DNA of 64,000 bases. Source: Streptomyces sp. CB01580 (GTDB lineage: Bacteria > Actinomycetota > Actinomycetes > Streptomycetales > Streptomycetaceae). Location of the stretch: NCBI RefSeq assembly GCF_001905795.1, contig NZ_LIXJ01000012.1, positions 1 through 64,000 of the forward strand, in the 5' to 3' direction. Below the pieces are notes generated by a model. That model searched no databases, was not told the origin of the DNA, and worked only from the letters and a program-made list of their open reading frames with translations. Position 1 is the first letter of the stretch. Each line of letters begins with the position of its first letter. The translations under genes were made by a program, and so were the position numbers. Shown here piece by piece: positions 25,710-34,591 of this stretch.

Positions 25710-26347
25710 GGCAGAAGGCTTTCCCACCGGTGCGTTTCTTGGAATAGCATCGCAAACCCCCATGTCATTCTGCGCCGCTATCAGTGCATCTACAGGTACA
25801 CGTAGCATCCACATGTACACGCACAAGTAAGGCGATGTCCAGCATTGTCCCTACGGGTTTTGTGGTGTCCGGCCAGCTGTTAAGTTGGCTGAAAAATGCA
25901 CCTGGTGGCGGCTAATTGCGGTCGACTGAGGGTGCTCGACGGGGGTGTTCTCGGGGTGAAGTCCCGGGAGAAGTCCCGCAGGGAGCGTCATTTCGGGCAT
26001 GCTGGGTACGTAATCGATGTTGGCCAGGGGCAGTTCCGATCGCCCCGGGAACCCGGCAGCCGACCCGGACGTCCTCTCTTGTGACGGCCACGCCCCCACC
26101 CCCCGAGTGGCGGGGTTTGCACCATGGGACGACACGCGCGATGTATATGCGCTTCTCCTCGCCATGTTTGTGTCCGGCTCGTCTCACCCCCCTTGCTCGA
26201 CCTGGCTCAGCGCACGCTCGGTACGACGAACCACCCGTACGACACGTCGCACGGGCGTGCACGCACGGCGAAGTGATGCACACGCGATGTGAGGTACGCG
26301 TGGTGTGATGTGGACCCTCGGCGTTCAACGGAAAGGAACGAGCGCTC
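25710..26347. other. 638-bp divergent intergenic region
   Basis: This lies between the SpoIIE-like gene (minus) and the primase-like gene (plus). The part near 25850-25900 is relatively AT-rich and promoter-like. I see no gene with convincing codon bias, no tRNA and no strong long hairpin. Confidence 0.5.
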
Positions 26348-27109
26348 ATGCGCGAGATCCTCGGAAGGCGACGCAGGCTCCGGCGCAGGGCAAGGCCCGC
26401 CCAGCTCGACGCGGTCCTGATCTGTGCCACCGCGTGGCAGTGGCCCGTGCTCCCCGGAGTGGGGGCGGCGGCGGGCGACGGACGCGGCGGCCGTGACGGC
26501 CGTGACCGTGGGTGCGCCTGCCCCGATCCCGAGTGCGCCGTACCCGGCGCGCACCCCTTCGATCCCGGTCTTCTGGCGGCGACGACCGACGAGCGCATGG
26601 TGCGTTGGTGGTGGACCAACCGGCCCACCGCGCCGATCGTGCTGGCCACCGGTGGCCGTGCCCCCTGCGCACTGAGCCTGCCCGCCGTGGCTGCCGCGCG
26701 GGCACTGGTCGAACTGGACCGGATGGGTACCCGGCTCGGCCCCGTGGTGGCGACGCCGACCCGGTGGTCGCTGCTGGTCGCCCCGTACACCCTCGAACGG
26801 CTCGGCGAGTTGCTGTACGTCCAGGACGGGGTGCCCAGTTCGCTGCGCTTCCACGGCGAGGGCGGCTATCTGGTTCTTCCGCCGTCGGCGACGGGAACGG
26901 GACAGGTGCGCTGGGAGCGGGCTCCCGCCCCCAGCCCTCTGCCGGGTACGAACGGCCGCCGCGCCGGCCGCGAAGCCGGGACCGGGGGCAGGGGCGGAGA
27001 CGCGACCGGGGCCGCGGCGCCGTGGTTGCCGGATGTGGAGACGGTGCTCGACGCGCTGGTCGAGGCGAGCAACAGCGCCCCCGACGGAGGCAGTCGACTC
27101 GCGTACTGA
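26348..27109 (+). CDS. Bifunctional primase/polymerase N-terminal-like protein
   Basis: A 253-residue protein resembling the stand-alone Prim-Pol-like proteins of Streptomyces. Visible features are the ATAWQWPVLPGVG start of the fold, a Cys/His group CACPDPECAVPGAHPFDP, TDERMVRWWWTNRPTAPIVLATGG, and SLRFHGEGGYLVLPPS. The acidic catalytic DxD of true archaeo-eukaryotic primases is not obvious, so it may be a regulatory relative and not a polymerase. A GGAAAGGAACG ribosome site precedes the ATG. The C-terminal third is Gly/Ala/Arg-rich. Nothing around it suggests a mobile element. Confidence 0.7.
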   Translation: MREILGRRRRLRRRARPAQLDAVLICATAWQWPVLPGVGAAAGDGRGGRDGRDRGCACPDPECAVPGAHPFDPGLLAATTDERMVRWWWTNRPTAPIVLATGGRAPCALSLPAVAAARALVELDRMGTRLGPVVATPTRWSLLVAPYTLERLGELLYVQDGVPSSLRFHGEGGYLVLPPSATGTGQVRWERAPAPSPLPGTNGRRAGREAGTGGRGGDATGAAAPWLPDVETVLDALVEASNSAPDGGSRLAY

Positions 27110-28233
27110 CGGCTCGCGCGTTGACGACTTGTGTACCGACGGGGCGATGGCGTCAGGTGCTTCGCATGTCTCGGGATCCGGCGTGTTCGAACCCTGGGCA
27201 TCGGGGCGTCAGGGTGTGGGGCGGGGCCCCGGGGTCTCGGTGCTTCCGGGGCCCGGGCCCGGCCTCGTGGTGTGCGGGCTCCGCGTGTGCCTGCCTCGCG
27301 AGGGCCGGGACCGGGGCGGGGTGGGGCGGGGCCTCGGCGCTCGGGAAATGGTCACCGGTAGTGGGCGGGCGTATGCCGTGATGCCGACGTGGAATCGTCG
27401 TCCGGTATATGCGTCGAACTGTTCGAAATTCGGGTGAATTTCGGGCGAAGTTCGCACGCCTCGATCTATCACCTCATTGTGCGTCATCACTCTCTCCGTC
27501 GTCCCTGGCTGTCGCCCGTCGCCTTCGCCCTCCCTCGGCGTCCTCGTCGACCGCCGATGTTCGCCCCATGCGATTCCCGACGGTGATCTCCGATTGATCG
27601 GTACGGGAATCCCCGGACCGTCGTGTCCCGATGATGTCTCGTGCCGGTTCCGTGCCCGCTCGTGCAAAGTCTGCCGCTGCAAAGTACGGAGAGAGTTGGT
27701 TTTCTGACGGGCCTTCCGTGGCTATTTCGCGGAAATTCGAAGGCGTATTCGATTGGCCTCGTAAGGGGCGCGTAAAGGGGCCGGGAAGGGGTCCGGGATC
27801 CTTCTCCGTCCGAGAGCGACCGACTCGGCGGAGGGTGCGGCGGGCCCGGGGCGAAGGAGCGGGGCCGACCGGGGGCGGGAGGCCAAAGCGGGCTCTGTCG
27901 TGGCGGGTTGGCGATGATGTGCGGTGGTGGGAAGCCCGGACCGGGTGTGGGCGGAGGGCCCGACGGGCGGGCGGCGAACGGCGGGGGCGCGCTGCGGGGC
28001 CGTACTGACGGCGGGTCGTGCGCGGGCTCACGCGCCGGGGCGTGCTGTGCGCCGTCAGGAAATGAGAATGCCCGATCGCTGGCGACGGGGGATGCACCAG
28101 CGACCGGGCTTCTAGAACCGTAACAAGAGATCTGCCGTTCGCAAATTCGATCTCGCGTATTCGGACAGGGATTTACCTGCCGGTACGGGCGGTTGTGACG
28201 CGAGTCACCGAGCCCGCCCGACGGTCGTCACTG
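27110..28233. other. 1.1-kb stretch without a convincing gene
   Basis: It lies between two convergent genes. Several open frames exist but none keeps the third-position GC pattern or has a ribosome site. Bases 27400-27480 and 27590-27760 are distinctly lower in GC than the surroundings. A minus-strand frame through 27474-28097 contains NQLSPYFAAADFARAG, but its Arg/Pro-rich remainder argues against a protein. The hairpin at 28070-28109 is the only clear structure. Confidence 0.5.
28070..28109. terminator. Strong inverted repeat, likely bidirectional terminator or structured RNA
   Basis: The arms GCCCG-A-TCGCTGG and CCAGCGA-C-CGGGC pair over 12 bp with a single A/C mismatch around a 14-nt loop (CGACGGGGGATGCA). 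It lies 125 bp beyond the stop of the DUF5926 gene (minus strand). The large C/G-rich loop is unusual for a simple terminator; on the minus strand the loop contains five consecutive C. Confidence 0.5.
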
Positions 28234-29199
28234 TCAGCTGAGCGTCACTTGGCGGTTGGTGAGCCCGCCGCGGGCCCGGCGCTCCTCGGCGGTGAGCGGC
28301 GCGTCCGAGGCGAGCGCGTCGGCCAGCCGCTCCGCGAACTCCGCCGCGGGCTTCTCGCACTCCGCCGCGCCCATCGTGCTCGGCAGATCCCAGACCGGGA
28401 CCATCAGTCCGTGCGCCCGGAAGGAACCGACCAGCCGTGTCCCCTCGCCCAGCGAAGAGGCACCGGCGGCGTGCAGCCGGGCGAGCGCGTCGAGAAGCTG
28501 CTCCTCGGGGTGCGGCATGACCCAGCGCAGGTGGTTCTTCTCCGGGGTCTCGCACCAGTACGCGGCGTCCACGCCGGAGAGCCGCGCCGTGGGGATCGCC
28601 GCCTCGTTCGCGCGCTCCAGGGAGGCGGACACCTCCGGCGCGGCGTTCTCGGCGTCCGGAACCCAGAACTCGAAGCCCGGGTGGACGGCGGGCTCGAACG
28701 CCGCGTCGGGGTCGAGCATGTCCTGAAGCCGAGGTCCGTCGGCCGGGGCGCGCCGCGCGGTCACGGGCGAGCCGGGCTCGGCGGCGAGCGCCTGCCGGAG
28801 CGTGTCCGCGAGGTCGCGGCTGAGGTCGCCCGACGGGGTGTCGTTCTGCAGCCCCAGCAGGACCGAGCCGTCGTCGCGGCGGAGGGCCGGCCACGCCATC
28901 GGCAGGACGGTCGCGAGGGTCACGGAGGGTACGCCGTCGGGGAGCCCGCCCTTGAGCGTCAGCTCGACCGTGGCGGCCGGCACCAGTTCGCGCAGCGCGA
29001 CCCAGTCGCACTCACCGGCCAGGCCCTCGAAGGGGCGGTGGACCAGTTCGGCCACGGCCTGGGCGGCGGCGCGGCCGTGGCACGCCTTGTAGCGTCGGGC
29101 CGAACCGCACGGGCAGGGCTCACGAGCCCCGACCACCGGGACCTCGCCGTCCTTGAGTTGCTGCTTCCCGGCCTTGGTCTGGGGGCGCTTCTTGGCCAT
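28234..29199 (-). CDS. DUF5926-family protein with SEC-C zinc motif
   Basis: A 321-residue protein. The N-terminus is Lys-rich (MAKKRPQTKAGKQQLKDGEV) followed by a SEC-C zinc-binding motif, PCPCGSARRYKACHG (CxCx8CH), at residues ~29-43. The rest is an actinobacteria-specific domain with no known enzymatic motif, including PHPEEQLLDALARLHAAG and GSFRAHGLMVPVWDLP. SEC-C motifs often contact ribosomes or SecB-like partners. No function is established. It is monocistronic, separated by 284 bp from the ATPase gene on its downstream side in genome coordinates. Confidence 0.85.
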   Translation of the reverse strand: MAKKRPQTKAGKQQLKDGEVPVVGAREPCPCGSARRYKACHGRAAAQAVAELVHRPFEGLAGECDWVALRELVPAATVELTLKGGLPDGVPSVTLATVLPMAWPALRRDDGSVLLGLQNDTPSGDLSRDLADTLRQALAAEPGSPVTARRAPADGPRLQDMLDPDAAFEPAVHPGFEFWVPDAENAAPEVSASLERANEAAIPTARLSGVDAAYWCETPEKNHLRWVMPHPEEQLLDALARLHAAGASSLGEGTRLVGSFRAHGLMVPVWDLPSTMGAAECEKPAAEFAERLADALASDAPLTAEERRARGGLTNRQVTLS

Positions 29200-29483
29200 G
29201 GTGGGCTTTCTCCCGGTTGCGACAGTGCGGTCTGGGCCGCGAGCCTAGCGGCCCGCGTCACGTCCGGGACACACGCGCCCGCGTACCCGCCCCGTGTGCC
29301 CGGTCCGGGGCCCGTCCCACGCGCCCGGTCCGGGCCTTTTCCCCCGAACCTGGTACGGGCTGTGCGTCGAAACCAGGGGTGCGGCCCGGGCGTGCCCGCG
29401 ATACGTGGCCGGGCCCGGGGCCGCCGCCCGGCGCGCCTCGTCGCTGTCGGGCTCCGGTTCCGCCCGTACGTCGAGCGCGGACC

Positions 29484-30155
29484 TCAGCCGACATCGTCGA
29501 GGGAGCCCGTGAACCCCAGGCGGTCCAGCGCGGCCGGACTCGGCATGCCCGTTGCGCGGCGGATGCCCGACACTCTCGATGACCCCGGGGCGCCTGTGGC
29601 TCCGGGCGTCCGCCCGTGCCCCTTGTTCCCGCGCCCTTCGGCACCGCGCGCTTCGTTCCCGTTCGCTTTCGCGCGCCCGTTCGGGTGCTCGTCGTCCCGG
29701 CGTCTCTCGTCGTGGTGTCCCTCGTGGACGAGGACCCAGACGGTGACCTCGCCCGAGGAGTCGTCACGTACGCCCCACTCCTCGGCGAGCGCGCTGATGA
29801 TGTTGAGACCGCGACCGCCGCGCGCCGTCACCGAGGGCGTGGCCGGAACCGGCCGGGTCGGGCCGCCACCATCCGTCACCTCGACGGTCAGTCCTCCCGT
29901 TCTGTCCACGCGCCAGGCCGCGCGGATGTCGCCCTCGCCCACATCCGTGTGCCGGCCCAGCGGCCTGCCGTGCCGGCAGGCGTTGCTGAGCAGTTCGGAA
30001 AGAATCAACACGGCATCGTCGACGACCGAATCCGGCATCCCGTGGCTGCGCAACTGCTCACGCATCCGGTGCCGCGCCTGCCCCACGCCCGCAGGGCCAT
30101 GGGGTACGGCCATGCTCGACGACGTGGGCACTTCCTGTGCCACCACCAACGCCAC
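29484..30155 (-). CDS. ATP-binding anti-sigma-factor-type kinase (HATPase)
   Basis: A 223-residue GHKL ATPase. The N-box is ILSELLSNACRHG, G1 is VEVTDGGGP and G2 is ARGGRGLNIISALAEEWG. The start at GTG 30155 follows AAAGGAGG with seven-base spacing. The last ~75 residues are a low-complexity tail rich in Gly, Asn, Arg, Asp and Ala (DERRRDDEHPNGRAKANGNE) not found in typical members. It presumably phosphorylates or sequesters a sigma-regulatory partner; none is encoded nearby. Confidence 0.85.
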   Translation of the reverse strand: MALVVAQEVPTSSSMAVPHGPAGVGQARHRMREQLRSHGMPDSVVDDAVLILSELLSNACRHGRPLGRHTDVGEGDIRAAWRVDRTGGLTVEVTDGGGPTRPVPATPSVTARGGRGLNIISALAEEWGVRDDSSGEVTVWVLVHEGHHDERRRDDEHPNGRAKANGNEARGAEGRGNKGHGRTPGATGAPGSSRVSGIRRATGMPSPAALDRLGFTGSLDDVG

Positions 30156-30295
30156 CCCCGAGACCTCCTTTGCCCCACGCCACGAAGTGGATGCCCCCCT
30201 GGGCTGGACCGGAAACCGACCGTTCGCCCACAGGTGACGCACTCGTGACGATCGAGTACGGTTCGAATGCGCCGTTGCACTCCGTGTAACGGATG

Positions 30296-31129
30296 TTAAA
30301 GGCGTCCCAGTTGTGACAGAACCTGTTTGGGGCGATTCGTGATGATTGCGTCCACGCCGAGGTTGACGCAGAGTTCGACGTCCTCCGGTTCGTCGACCGT
30401 CCAGACGTGGACGCGGTGGCCCGCGCGGTGCAGGCGTTCGACGTAGCCGGGGTGACCGCGGACGATCCGCATCCCGGGCCCGGCGATCCGGGCCCCGGCG
30501 GGCAGCCGTCCGTCGCGCAGCCGTGGCGAGAAGAACTGCATCAGGTAGACGGTGGGCAGGGTGGGCGAGGCGGCCTGGACGCGGTGCAGGGAGCGCGCCG
30601 AGAAGCTCATGATCCGTACCGGCGAGGGCCCGTCGGCCGGTGGGACGTCGAGCGCGAAACGCTTCAGCAGATGCAGCAGCCGCTCCTCGACCTGGCCCGC
30701 CCAGCGAGTGGGGTGCTTGGTCTCGATGGCGAGCTCTACCGGGCGTCCGGCCGCCCGTGTCTCGGCGACCAGTTCGAGGAGTCGTTCCAGGGTGAGCACC
30801 GAGGTGAGTTCTCCCGGCACCGGGTCCCAGTCCGGGGACTCCGAGTCCTCGTGGTTCTTCCAGGAGCCGAAGTCGAGGGCGGCGAGCGCGGACAGCTCCA
30901 GGGCGGAGACCGCGCCGCGACCGTTGGACGTGCGATTCACCCGGCGGTCGTGCACGCACACGAGATGCCCGTCGGCGGTCAGTCGTACATCGCACTCCAG
31001 TGCGTCGGCGCCGTCCTCGATCGCCTTCCGGTACGCGGCCAGGGTGTGCTCGGGGGCGTCGTCGGACGCGCCCCGGTGGGCGATGACCTGGATGGAAGGG
31101 TGCGTGGAGGGCTGCCGTGCTTGCGTCAC
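30296..31129 (-). CDS. Glycerophosphodiester phosphodiesterase
   Basis: A 277-residue GDPD TIM-barrel enzyme hydrolysing glycerophosphodiesters to glycerol-3-phosphate and an alcohol. Catalytic motifs are IAHRGASDDAPEHTLAAY (HR and E), ALECDVRLTADGHLVCVHD (ExD and H) and the C-terminal VHVWTVDEPEDVELCVNLG. No signal peptide is visible, so it is cytoplasmic. The start is GTG at 31129. It is divergent from the HtrA protease gene with 257 bp between them. Confidence 0.93.
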   Translation of the reverse strand: MTQARQPSTHPSIQVIAHRGASDDAPEHTLAAYRKAIEDGADALECDVRLTADGHLVCVHDRRVNRTSNGRGAVSALELSALAALDFGSWKNHEDSESPDWDPVPGELTSVLTLERLLELVAETRAAGRPVELAIETKHPTRWAGQVEERLLHLLKRFALDVPPADGPSPVRIMSFSARSLHRVQAASPTLPTVYLMQFFSPRLRDGRLPAGARIAGPGMRIVRGHPGYVERLHRAGHRVHVWTVDEPEDVELCVNLGVDAIITNRPKQVLSQLGRL

Positions 31130-31386
31130 CGCGTCATCGTGTCACCGAGGAGCGGGTGCTGTGTACAGCTCGCGTCCGAGGCGTCCGCGCGACGCGCGGC
31201 GCGCGCGCCGGGTGGTGCGTCGTAGGGGCCACGGGTGCGCGTCCTTTTTGTCGGATGTAAGGATGGCTTCGAGGATGCACAGGTCCTGCTTACAGTGGCC
31301 TGACGGGTCTTGGGAAAGGCTGTCCCAGGACACGTACACAGCGGATCTCTTGCCGACAATCGTGTGGAATCGAGGAGTAAAGAGCT

Positions 31387-32832
31387 GTGAGCACAGAGAA
31401 CGAGGGCAGCGAGGGCACTGCGGGCGAGGCCGTTCCGCCGGTTCCGTCCGTACCTCCCGTGCCGTCGGCCGACGCTCCCCAGGGGCCTTCCGCTTCCACG
31501 CCGGCTCCGGGGCAGCCGCAGCCGCCGGAGGGCGAGGCCACGACCACTTCCATGGGCCCCGTTCCGGCCTCGGCTCCTCCCGGCTTCCAGTCGGCCGCCG
31601 GGGCGAACTGGCCCCCGCCGCCCCCTCCCGTCGCGCCCACGTACGCGCACCACGGTGCCGACGGCGGGGCGCCGGTCTGGGGCGCCCCGGAGCAGTTCTC
31701 CGACCAGAAGAGCCCGCGGAAGCGGGGGATGGGCGGGCTGGTGGCCGCCGTGGCGGCGGCTGCGCTGATCGCGGGCGGTATCGGCGGGGCCTTCGGCTAC
31801 TGGGCGGCCGACCGGAACAGCGCGTCCAGCGGTTCGACCACGGTCTCGGCCGACGCACAGGGTTTCAAGCGCGACCCCGGCACGGTCGCGGGCGTGGCTG
31901 CCAGGGCACTGCCCAGCGTGGTCACCATCGACGCGCAGGGCGGTGACGGTGAAGGCGGTACGGGCACCGGCTTCGTGTACGACAAGCAGGGCCACATCCT
32001 CACCAACAACCACGTGGTGGCCTCCGCGGCGGACAGCGGCCAGCTCACCGCCACGTTCTCCAACGGCAAGGAGTACGACGCCGAGGTGGTCGGCCGGGCG
32101 CAGGGCTACGACGTGGCGGTGCTGAAGCTGAAGAACCCGCCGCCGGGACTCGCCCCGCTGCCCCTCGGCAACTCGGACCATGTCGCGGTCGGCGATTCGA
32201 CGATCGCGATCGGTGCCCCGTTCGGGCTGTCCAACACGGTGACCACGGGGATCATCAGCGCCAAGAACCGCCCGGTCGCCTCCGGGGACGGGGCCGGCGG
32301 CAGCAACTCGTACATGAGCGCCCTGCAGACCGACGCGTCGATCAACCCGGGCAACTCCGGCGGCCCGCTGCTCGACGCGCGCGGCGCGGTCATCGGCATC
32401 AACTCGGCCATCCAGTCGACCGGCAGCGGCCTCGGCCAGACCCAGGCCGGTTCCATCGGTCTCGGCTTCGCGATCCCGATCAACCAGGCGACGAACGTCG
32501 CCCAGCAGCTGATCAAGACCGGTCGACCCGTCTACCCGGTGATCGGTGCCACGGTCAGGATGGACGAGAGGTCCGGCGGGGCCGTCATCTCCGACCGGGG
32601 CGCGGGCGCCGACGCGGACGCCGTGGTGCGGGGCGGACCTGCGGACAAGGCCGGTCTCCGGCCGGGTGATGTGATCACGAAGTTCGGCGACACCGCGATC
32701 GACAGCGGCCCGAGCCTGATCGGCGAGATCTGGACGCACAAGCCCGGCGACCGTGTGACGCTGACCTACCAGCGCGACGGCAGGACGGCCACGACCGAAG
32801 TCACCCTGGGGGAGCGCAAGGGCGACAACTGA
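31387..32832 (+). CDS. HtrA/DegP-type serine protease, membrane-anchored, with PDZ domain
   Basis: A 481-residue protein. A long Pro/Ala/Glu-rich cytoplasmic N-region (~1-115) precedes one transmembrane helix (GLVAAVAAAALIAGGIGG). The trypsin-like domain has the triad His in ILTNNHVVASA, Asp in GYDVAVLKL and Ser in NPGNSGGPLLD. A C-terminal PDZ domain follows (~375-475). It is an envelope quality-control protease acting outside the membrane. The GTG start at 31387 has a GAGGAG ribosome site. Downstream the gene is followed after 50 bp by tRNA-Ser(TGA), the integration site of the AICE. Confidence 0.93.
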   Translation: MSTENEGSEGTAGEAVPPVPSVPPVPSADAPQGPSASTPAPGQPQPPEGEATTTSMGPVPASAPPGFQSAAGANWPPPPPPVAPTYAHHGADGGAPVWGAPEQFSDQKSPRKRGMGGLVAAVAAAALIAGGIGGAFGYWAADRNSASSGSTTVSADAQGFKRDPGTVAGVAARALPSVVTIDAQGGDGEGGTGTGFVYDKQGHILTNNHVVASAADSGQLTATFSNGKEYDAEVVGRAQGYDVAVLKLKNPPPGLAPLPLGNSDHVAVGDSTIAIGAPFGLSNTVTTGIISAKNRPVASGDGAGGSNSYMSALQTDASINPGNSGGPLLDARGAVIGINSAIQSTGSGLGQTQAGSIGLGFAIPINQATNVAQQLIKTGRPVYPVIGATVRMDERSGGAVISDRGAGADADAVVRGGPADKAGLRPGDVITKFGDTAIDSGPSLIGEIWTHKPGDRVTLTYQRDGRTATTEVTLGERKGDN

Positions 32833-32882
32833 CCGGCTAGGCTGTCCTCGCGTCAACCCCGGTCCGTGAACCGGTGGCGCGG

Positions 32883-32967
32883 GGTGGGTTGCCCGAGCGG
32901 CCTAAGGGAACGGTCTTGAAAACCGTCGTGGCGCGAGTCACCGTGGGTTCAAATCCCACACCCACCG
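32883..32967 (+). tRNA. tRNA-Ser (anticodon TGA), AICE target
   Basis: An 85-nt class II tRNA. Acceptor GGTGGGT/ACCCACC, discriminator G, anticodon stem ACGGT/ACCGT, and loop CTTGAAA giving TGA. A long variable arm (GTGGCGCGAGTCAC) and T-arm GTGGG-TTCAAAT-CCCAC follow. Its 3' 54 nt are part of the att repeat, so the current 3' end was supplied by the element and the tRNA remains intact. Confidence 0.95.
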
Positions 32968-32969
32968 CA
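32914..32969 (+). repeat. attL, 56-bp direct repeat
   Basis: Starts at the last base of the 5' anticodon stem of tRNA-Ser(TGA) and runs through the tRNA 3' end plus two bases. It is identical to 46442-46497. The bases just outside differ on both sides (G versus A at the left, C versus G at the right), which defines the repeat limits. Confidence 0.95.
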
Positions 32970-32978
32970 CAGCTGAGC

Positions 32979-33009
32979 GGCCCCTGACCAGGCAAGACGG
33001 TCGGGGGCC
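32979..33009 (+). terminator. Terminator after tRNA-Ser, supplied by the AICE
   Basis: An 11-bp stem (GGCCCCTGACC with GGTCGGGGGCC, one G-U pair) followed by GTTGTG. It lies just inside attL and replaces the chromosomal tRNA terminator now found beyond attR at 46523. A close copy lies at 36086-36116. Confidence 0.75.
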
Positions 33010-33154
33010 GTTGTGCTGCCCGGTGTCCGCCAGTCACCGTGTCTCCCCCTGGTTTCCCGCCCGATCGGGCACGGAAGGGGCACGCGCGGGGCACGCGCTG
33101 AACACGGCATGAGGAGAGATCCACGGGGCGGCGGACGCCCGTCAGTTACCGCGG

Positions 33155-33910
33155 TTACCGGTTGATCGGGATCTCATAGACGATCTCGCAGTGAGCGACG
33201 GGCACCACGATGTCGGCCGTCTCCACGGGCCGCCCCTGATCGCTGTAGTACGTCCGGCGGATGTGCGTGACGAAAGCAGCCTTCTGGATGCCCAGAAGCG
33301 ATGCTTCCTCGGCGGTCGCCTGCCGCGGCTCCGGCTGCTCCACGGCGTGGCTGACGGTGATGCCGATCGCGGCCATCCGGTTCACGACTCCGGCCCCGGC
33401 GTGCGGCCCTCCCTCGGGGAGAACGACGAGAGTGCCGGCGGTGAGGTCGTACGGCTCCCAACTCGTCGACAACTGCACCGGCCTGCCGTCGGCCAGGAAC
33501 TCGTACGTCGTGCGGACGCACAGATCGCCCTCGGCGATACCCAGGCGGGCCGCGATCTCCGCAGGGGCGGGGACCTTGGCGTCGGTCAGGCTTTCCCAAT
33601 CGCCCTGCTTGCCCATGGCCTTCATGTCCGCACGGAACGGCGAAGCGTCGGGCTGCTCGCGTGCCGTTGAACGGACGACCCGCACTCGCTGCCGCGGCTG
33701 GGCGACGTAGGTTCCCGACCCGGCTCGGCCTTCCAACACGCCCTGGGAGATCAGCAGCTCCTGTGCCCGGCGGACCACGTTCTCGCCCACGCCGTACTCC
33801 TGGCCGATCTGAGCGCGGGAGGGGAGACGGTCGCCCGGCTCCCATACGTGCTCCGCGATCCGCTGCCGGAGTTCGTCGGCGATGCGGAGATAAGGCGGCT
33901 GCTCAGGCAT
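33155..33910 (-). CDS. GntR-family regulator with UTRA domain
   Basis: A 251-residue protein. The GntR winged helix occupies residues 6-75 (YLRIADELRQRIAEHVWEPG, PSRAQIGQEYGVGENVV, EGRAGSGTYVA). A UTRA effector domain follows (~95-245, TYEFLADGRPVQLSTSWEPY and PVETADIVVPVAHCEIVYEI). It is transcribed away from the small-gene set. Immediately upstream of its ATG are two tandem palindromes CTAGTNNACTAG, almost certainly its operator, so it likely represses itself and the divergent small genes. It is the first gene inside the AICE left end. Confidence 0.88.
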   Translation of the reverse strand: MPEQPPYLRIADELRQRIAEHVWEPGDRLPSRAQIGQEYGVGENVVRRAQELLISQGVLEGRAGSGTYVAQPRQRVRVVRSTAREQPDASPFRADMKAMGKQGDWESLTDAKVPAPAEIAARLGIAEGDLCVRTTYEFLADGRPVQLSTSWEPYDLTAGTLVVLPEGGPHAGAGVVNRMAAIGITVSHAVEQPEPRQATAEEASLLGIQKAAFVTHIRRTYYSDQGRPVETADIVVPVAHCEIVYEIPINR

Positions 33911-33919
33911 ATGGAAAAT

Positions 33920-33950
33920 CTAGTCCACTAGCTCTAACCTAGTTAACTAG
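33920..33950. promoter_or_regulatory. Two tandem palindromic operators CTAGTNNACTAG
   Basis: CTAGTCCACTAG at 33920-33931 and CTAGTTAACTAG at 33939-33950 share identical half-sites and are spaced 19 bp centre to centre, so they lie on nearly the same DNA face. They sit between the divergent GntR gene and the small-gene set. CTAG is rare in Streptomyces DNA, which makes three copies in 31 bp conspicuous. Confidence 0.75.
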
Positions 33951-33988
33951 CTTCACTGAAAGTGATCGCCGGTGACGGAGGCTGCCCT

Positions 33989-34267
33989 GTGCCCGCTTCA
34001 GGAGTAAGCGCGGCGGCCATCGCCGCCCGGCTGTCGTCCGTCGGGCTCCCTGCGCGGGTGGAGGAGCACGCCGGATACACGGCGGTCGAAACGGAGGTAC
34101 CGGAATCGCTCCCCGCCGAGTCATGGCGGGAGGTTCTGGAAGCGGTGGCCGAAGCCGATCGGTTCGGGCTCCTGGCCACCAGCCTGAACGGCCGCACCCT
34201 CTGGGCGGTCGTAGACAAAGCGGTCCCCTCGACGGGCGATGTCGGGGGACCGAGCCATCAGCGATAG
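33989..34267 (+). CDS. Small hypothetical protein, AICE accessory module
   Basis: A 92-residue protein of unknown function. I chose GTG 33989 because GGAGG lies seven bases upstream; the GTG at 33962 lacks a ribosome site. The sequence (SAAAIAARLSSVGLPARVEE, VPESLPAESWREVLEAVAEA, LNGRTLWAVVDK) suggests a small alpha/beta domain without recognisable catalytic motif. It is the first of a run of closely spaced small genes ending in a GntR gene. Confidence 0.6.
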   Translation: MPASGVSAAAIAARLSSVGLPARVEEHAGYTAVETEVPESLPAESWREVLEAVAEADRFGLLATSLNGRTLWAVVDKAVPSTGDVGGPSHQR

Positions 34268-34279
34268 GAGCTGAGTAGC

Positions 34280-34591
34280 GTGTTCAACCGTATCCGCCGT
34301 GCCGTCTCACTTACCAGAGAGCGGTACTTCCACAAGGGCAGGCACCGCCGCCCCTTAACGCTCTCCCGGCCGATGGCTGCCTTCGTGCCCCCTGCGCCCA
34401 TCGACAGGTCGACGGCCGGCCGGGGACGGGTCTCGGACTGCGTAGACCACGCGGACTCGCTCGCGGGTGAGGACATCGCGCTCGTCCGTCCATACGTGTT
34501 GGCCTGGGAGAAGCACGTACGGCAGCGCTCGATGGTCCTGGCTCCCCACCTGTCGACTGAGGCCTGGTCGGCTCTTGCGGGGGCCCGTTGA
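34280..34591 (+). CDS. Small hypothetical protein, AICE accessory module
   Basis: A 103-residue basic protein (MFNRIRRAVSLTRERYFHKG). Its C-terminal half, DIALVRPYVLAWEKHVRQRS, recurs in small Streptomyces proteins found next to GntR regulators, as far as I recall. The GTG start at 34280 has an AGGAG site eight bases upstream. Its stop overlaps the next ATG (TGATG). Function unknown. Confidence 0.65.
   Translation: MFNRIRRAVSLTRERYFHKGRHRRPLTLSRPMAAFVPPAPIDRSTAGRGRVSDCVDHADSLAGEDIALVRPYVLAWEKHVRQRSMVLAPHLSTEAWSALAGAR

Noticed and set aside
25850..26150. Possible riboswitch or small RNA upstream of the primase-like gene
   Set aside because: No conserved riboswitch core or stable multi-stem structure could be recognised by eye.
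27474..28097. Minus-strand 207-codon frame in the empty region
   Set aside because: Mostly Arg/Pro/Thr, no ribosome site, and third-position GC not biased as in neighbours.
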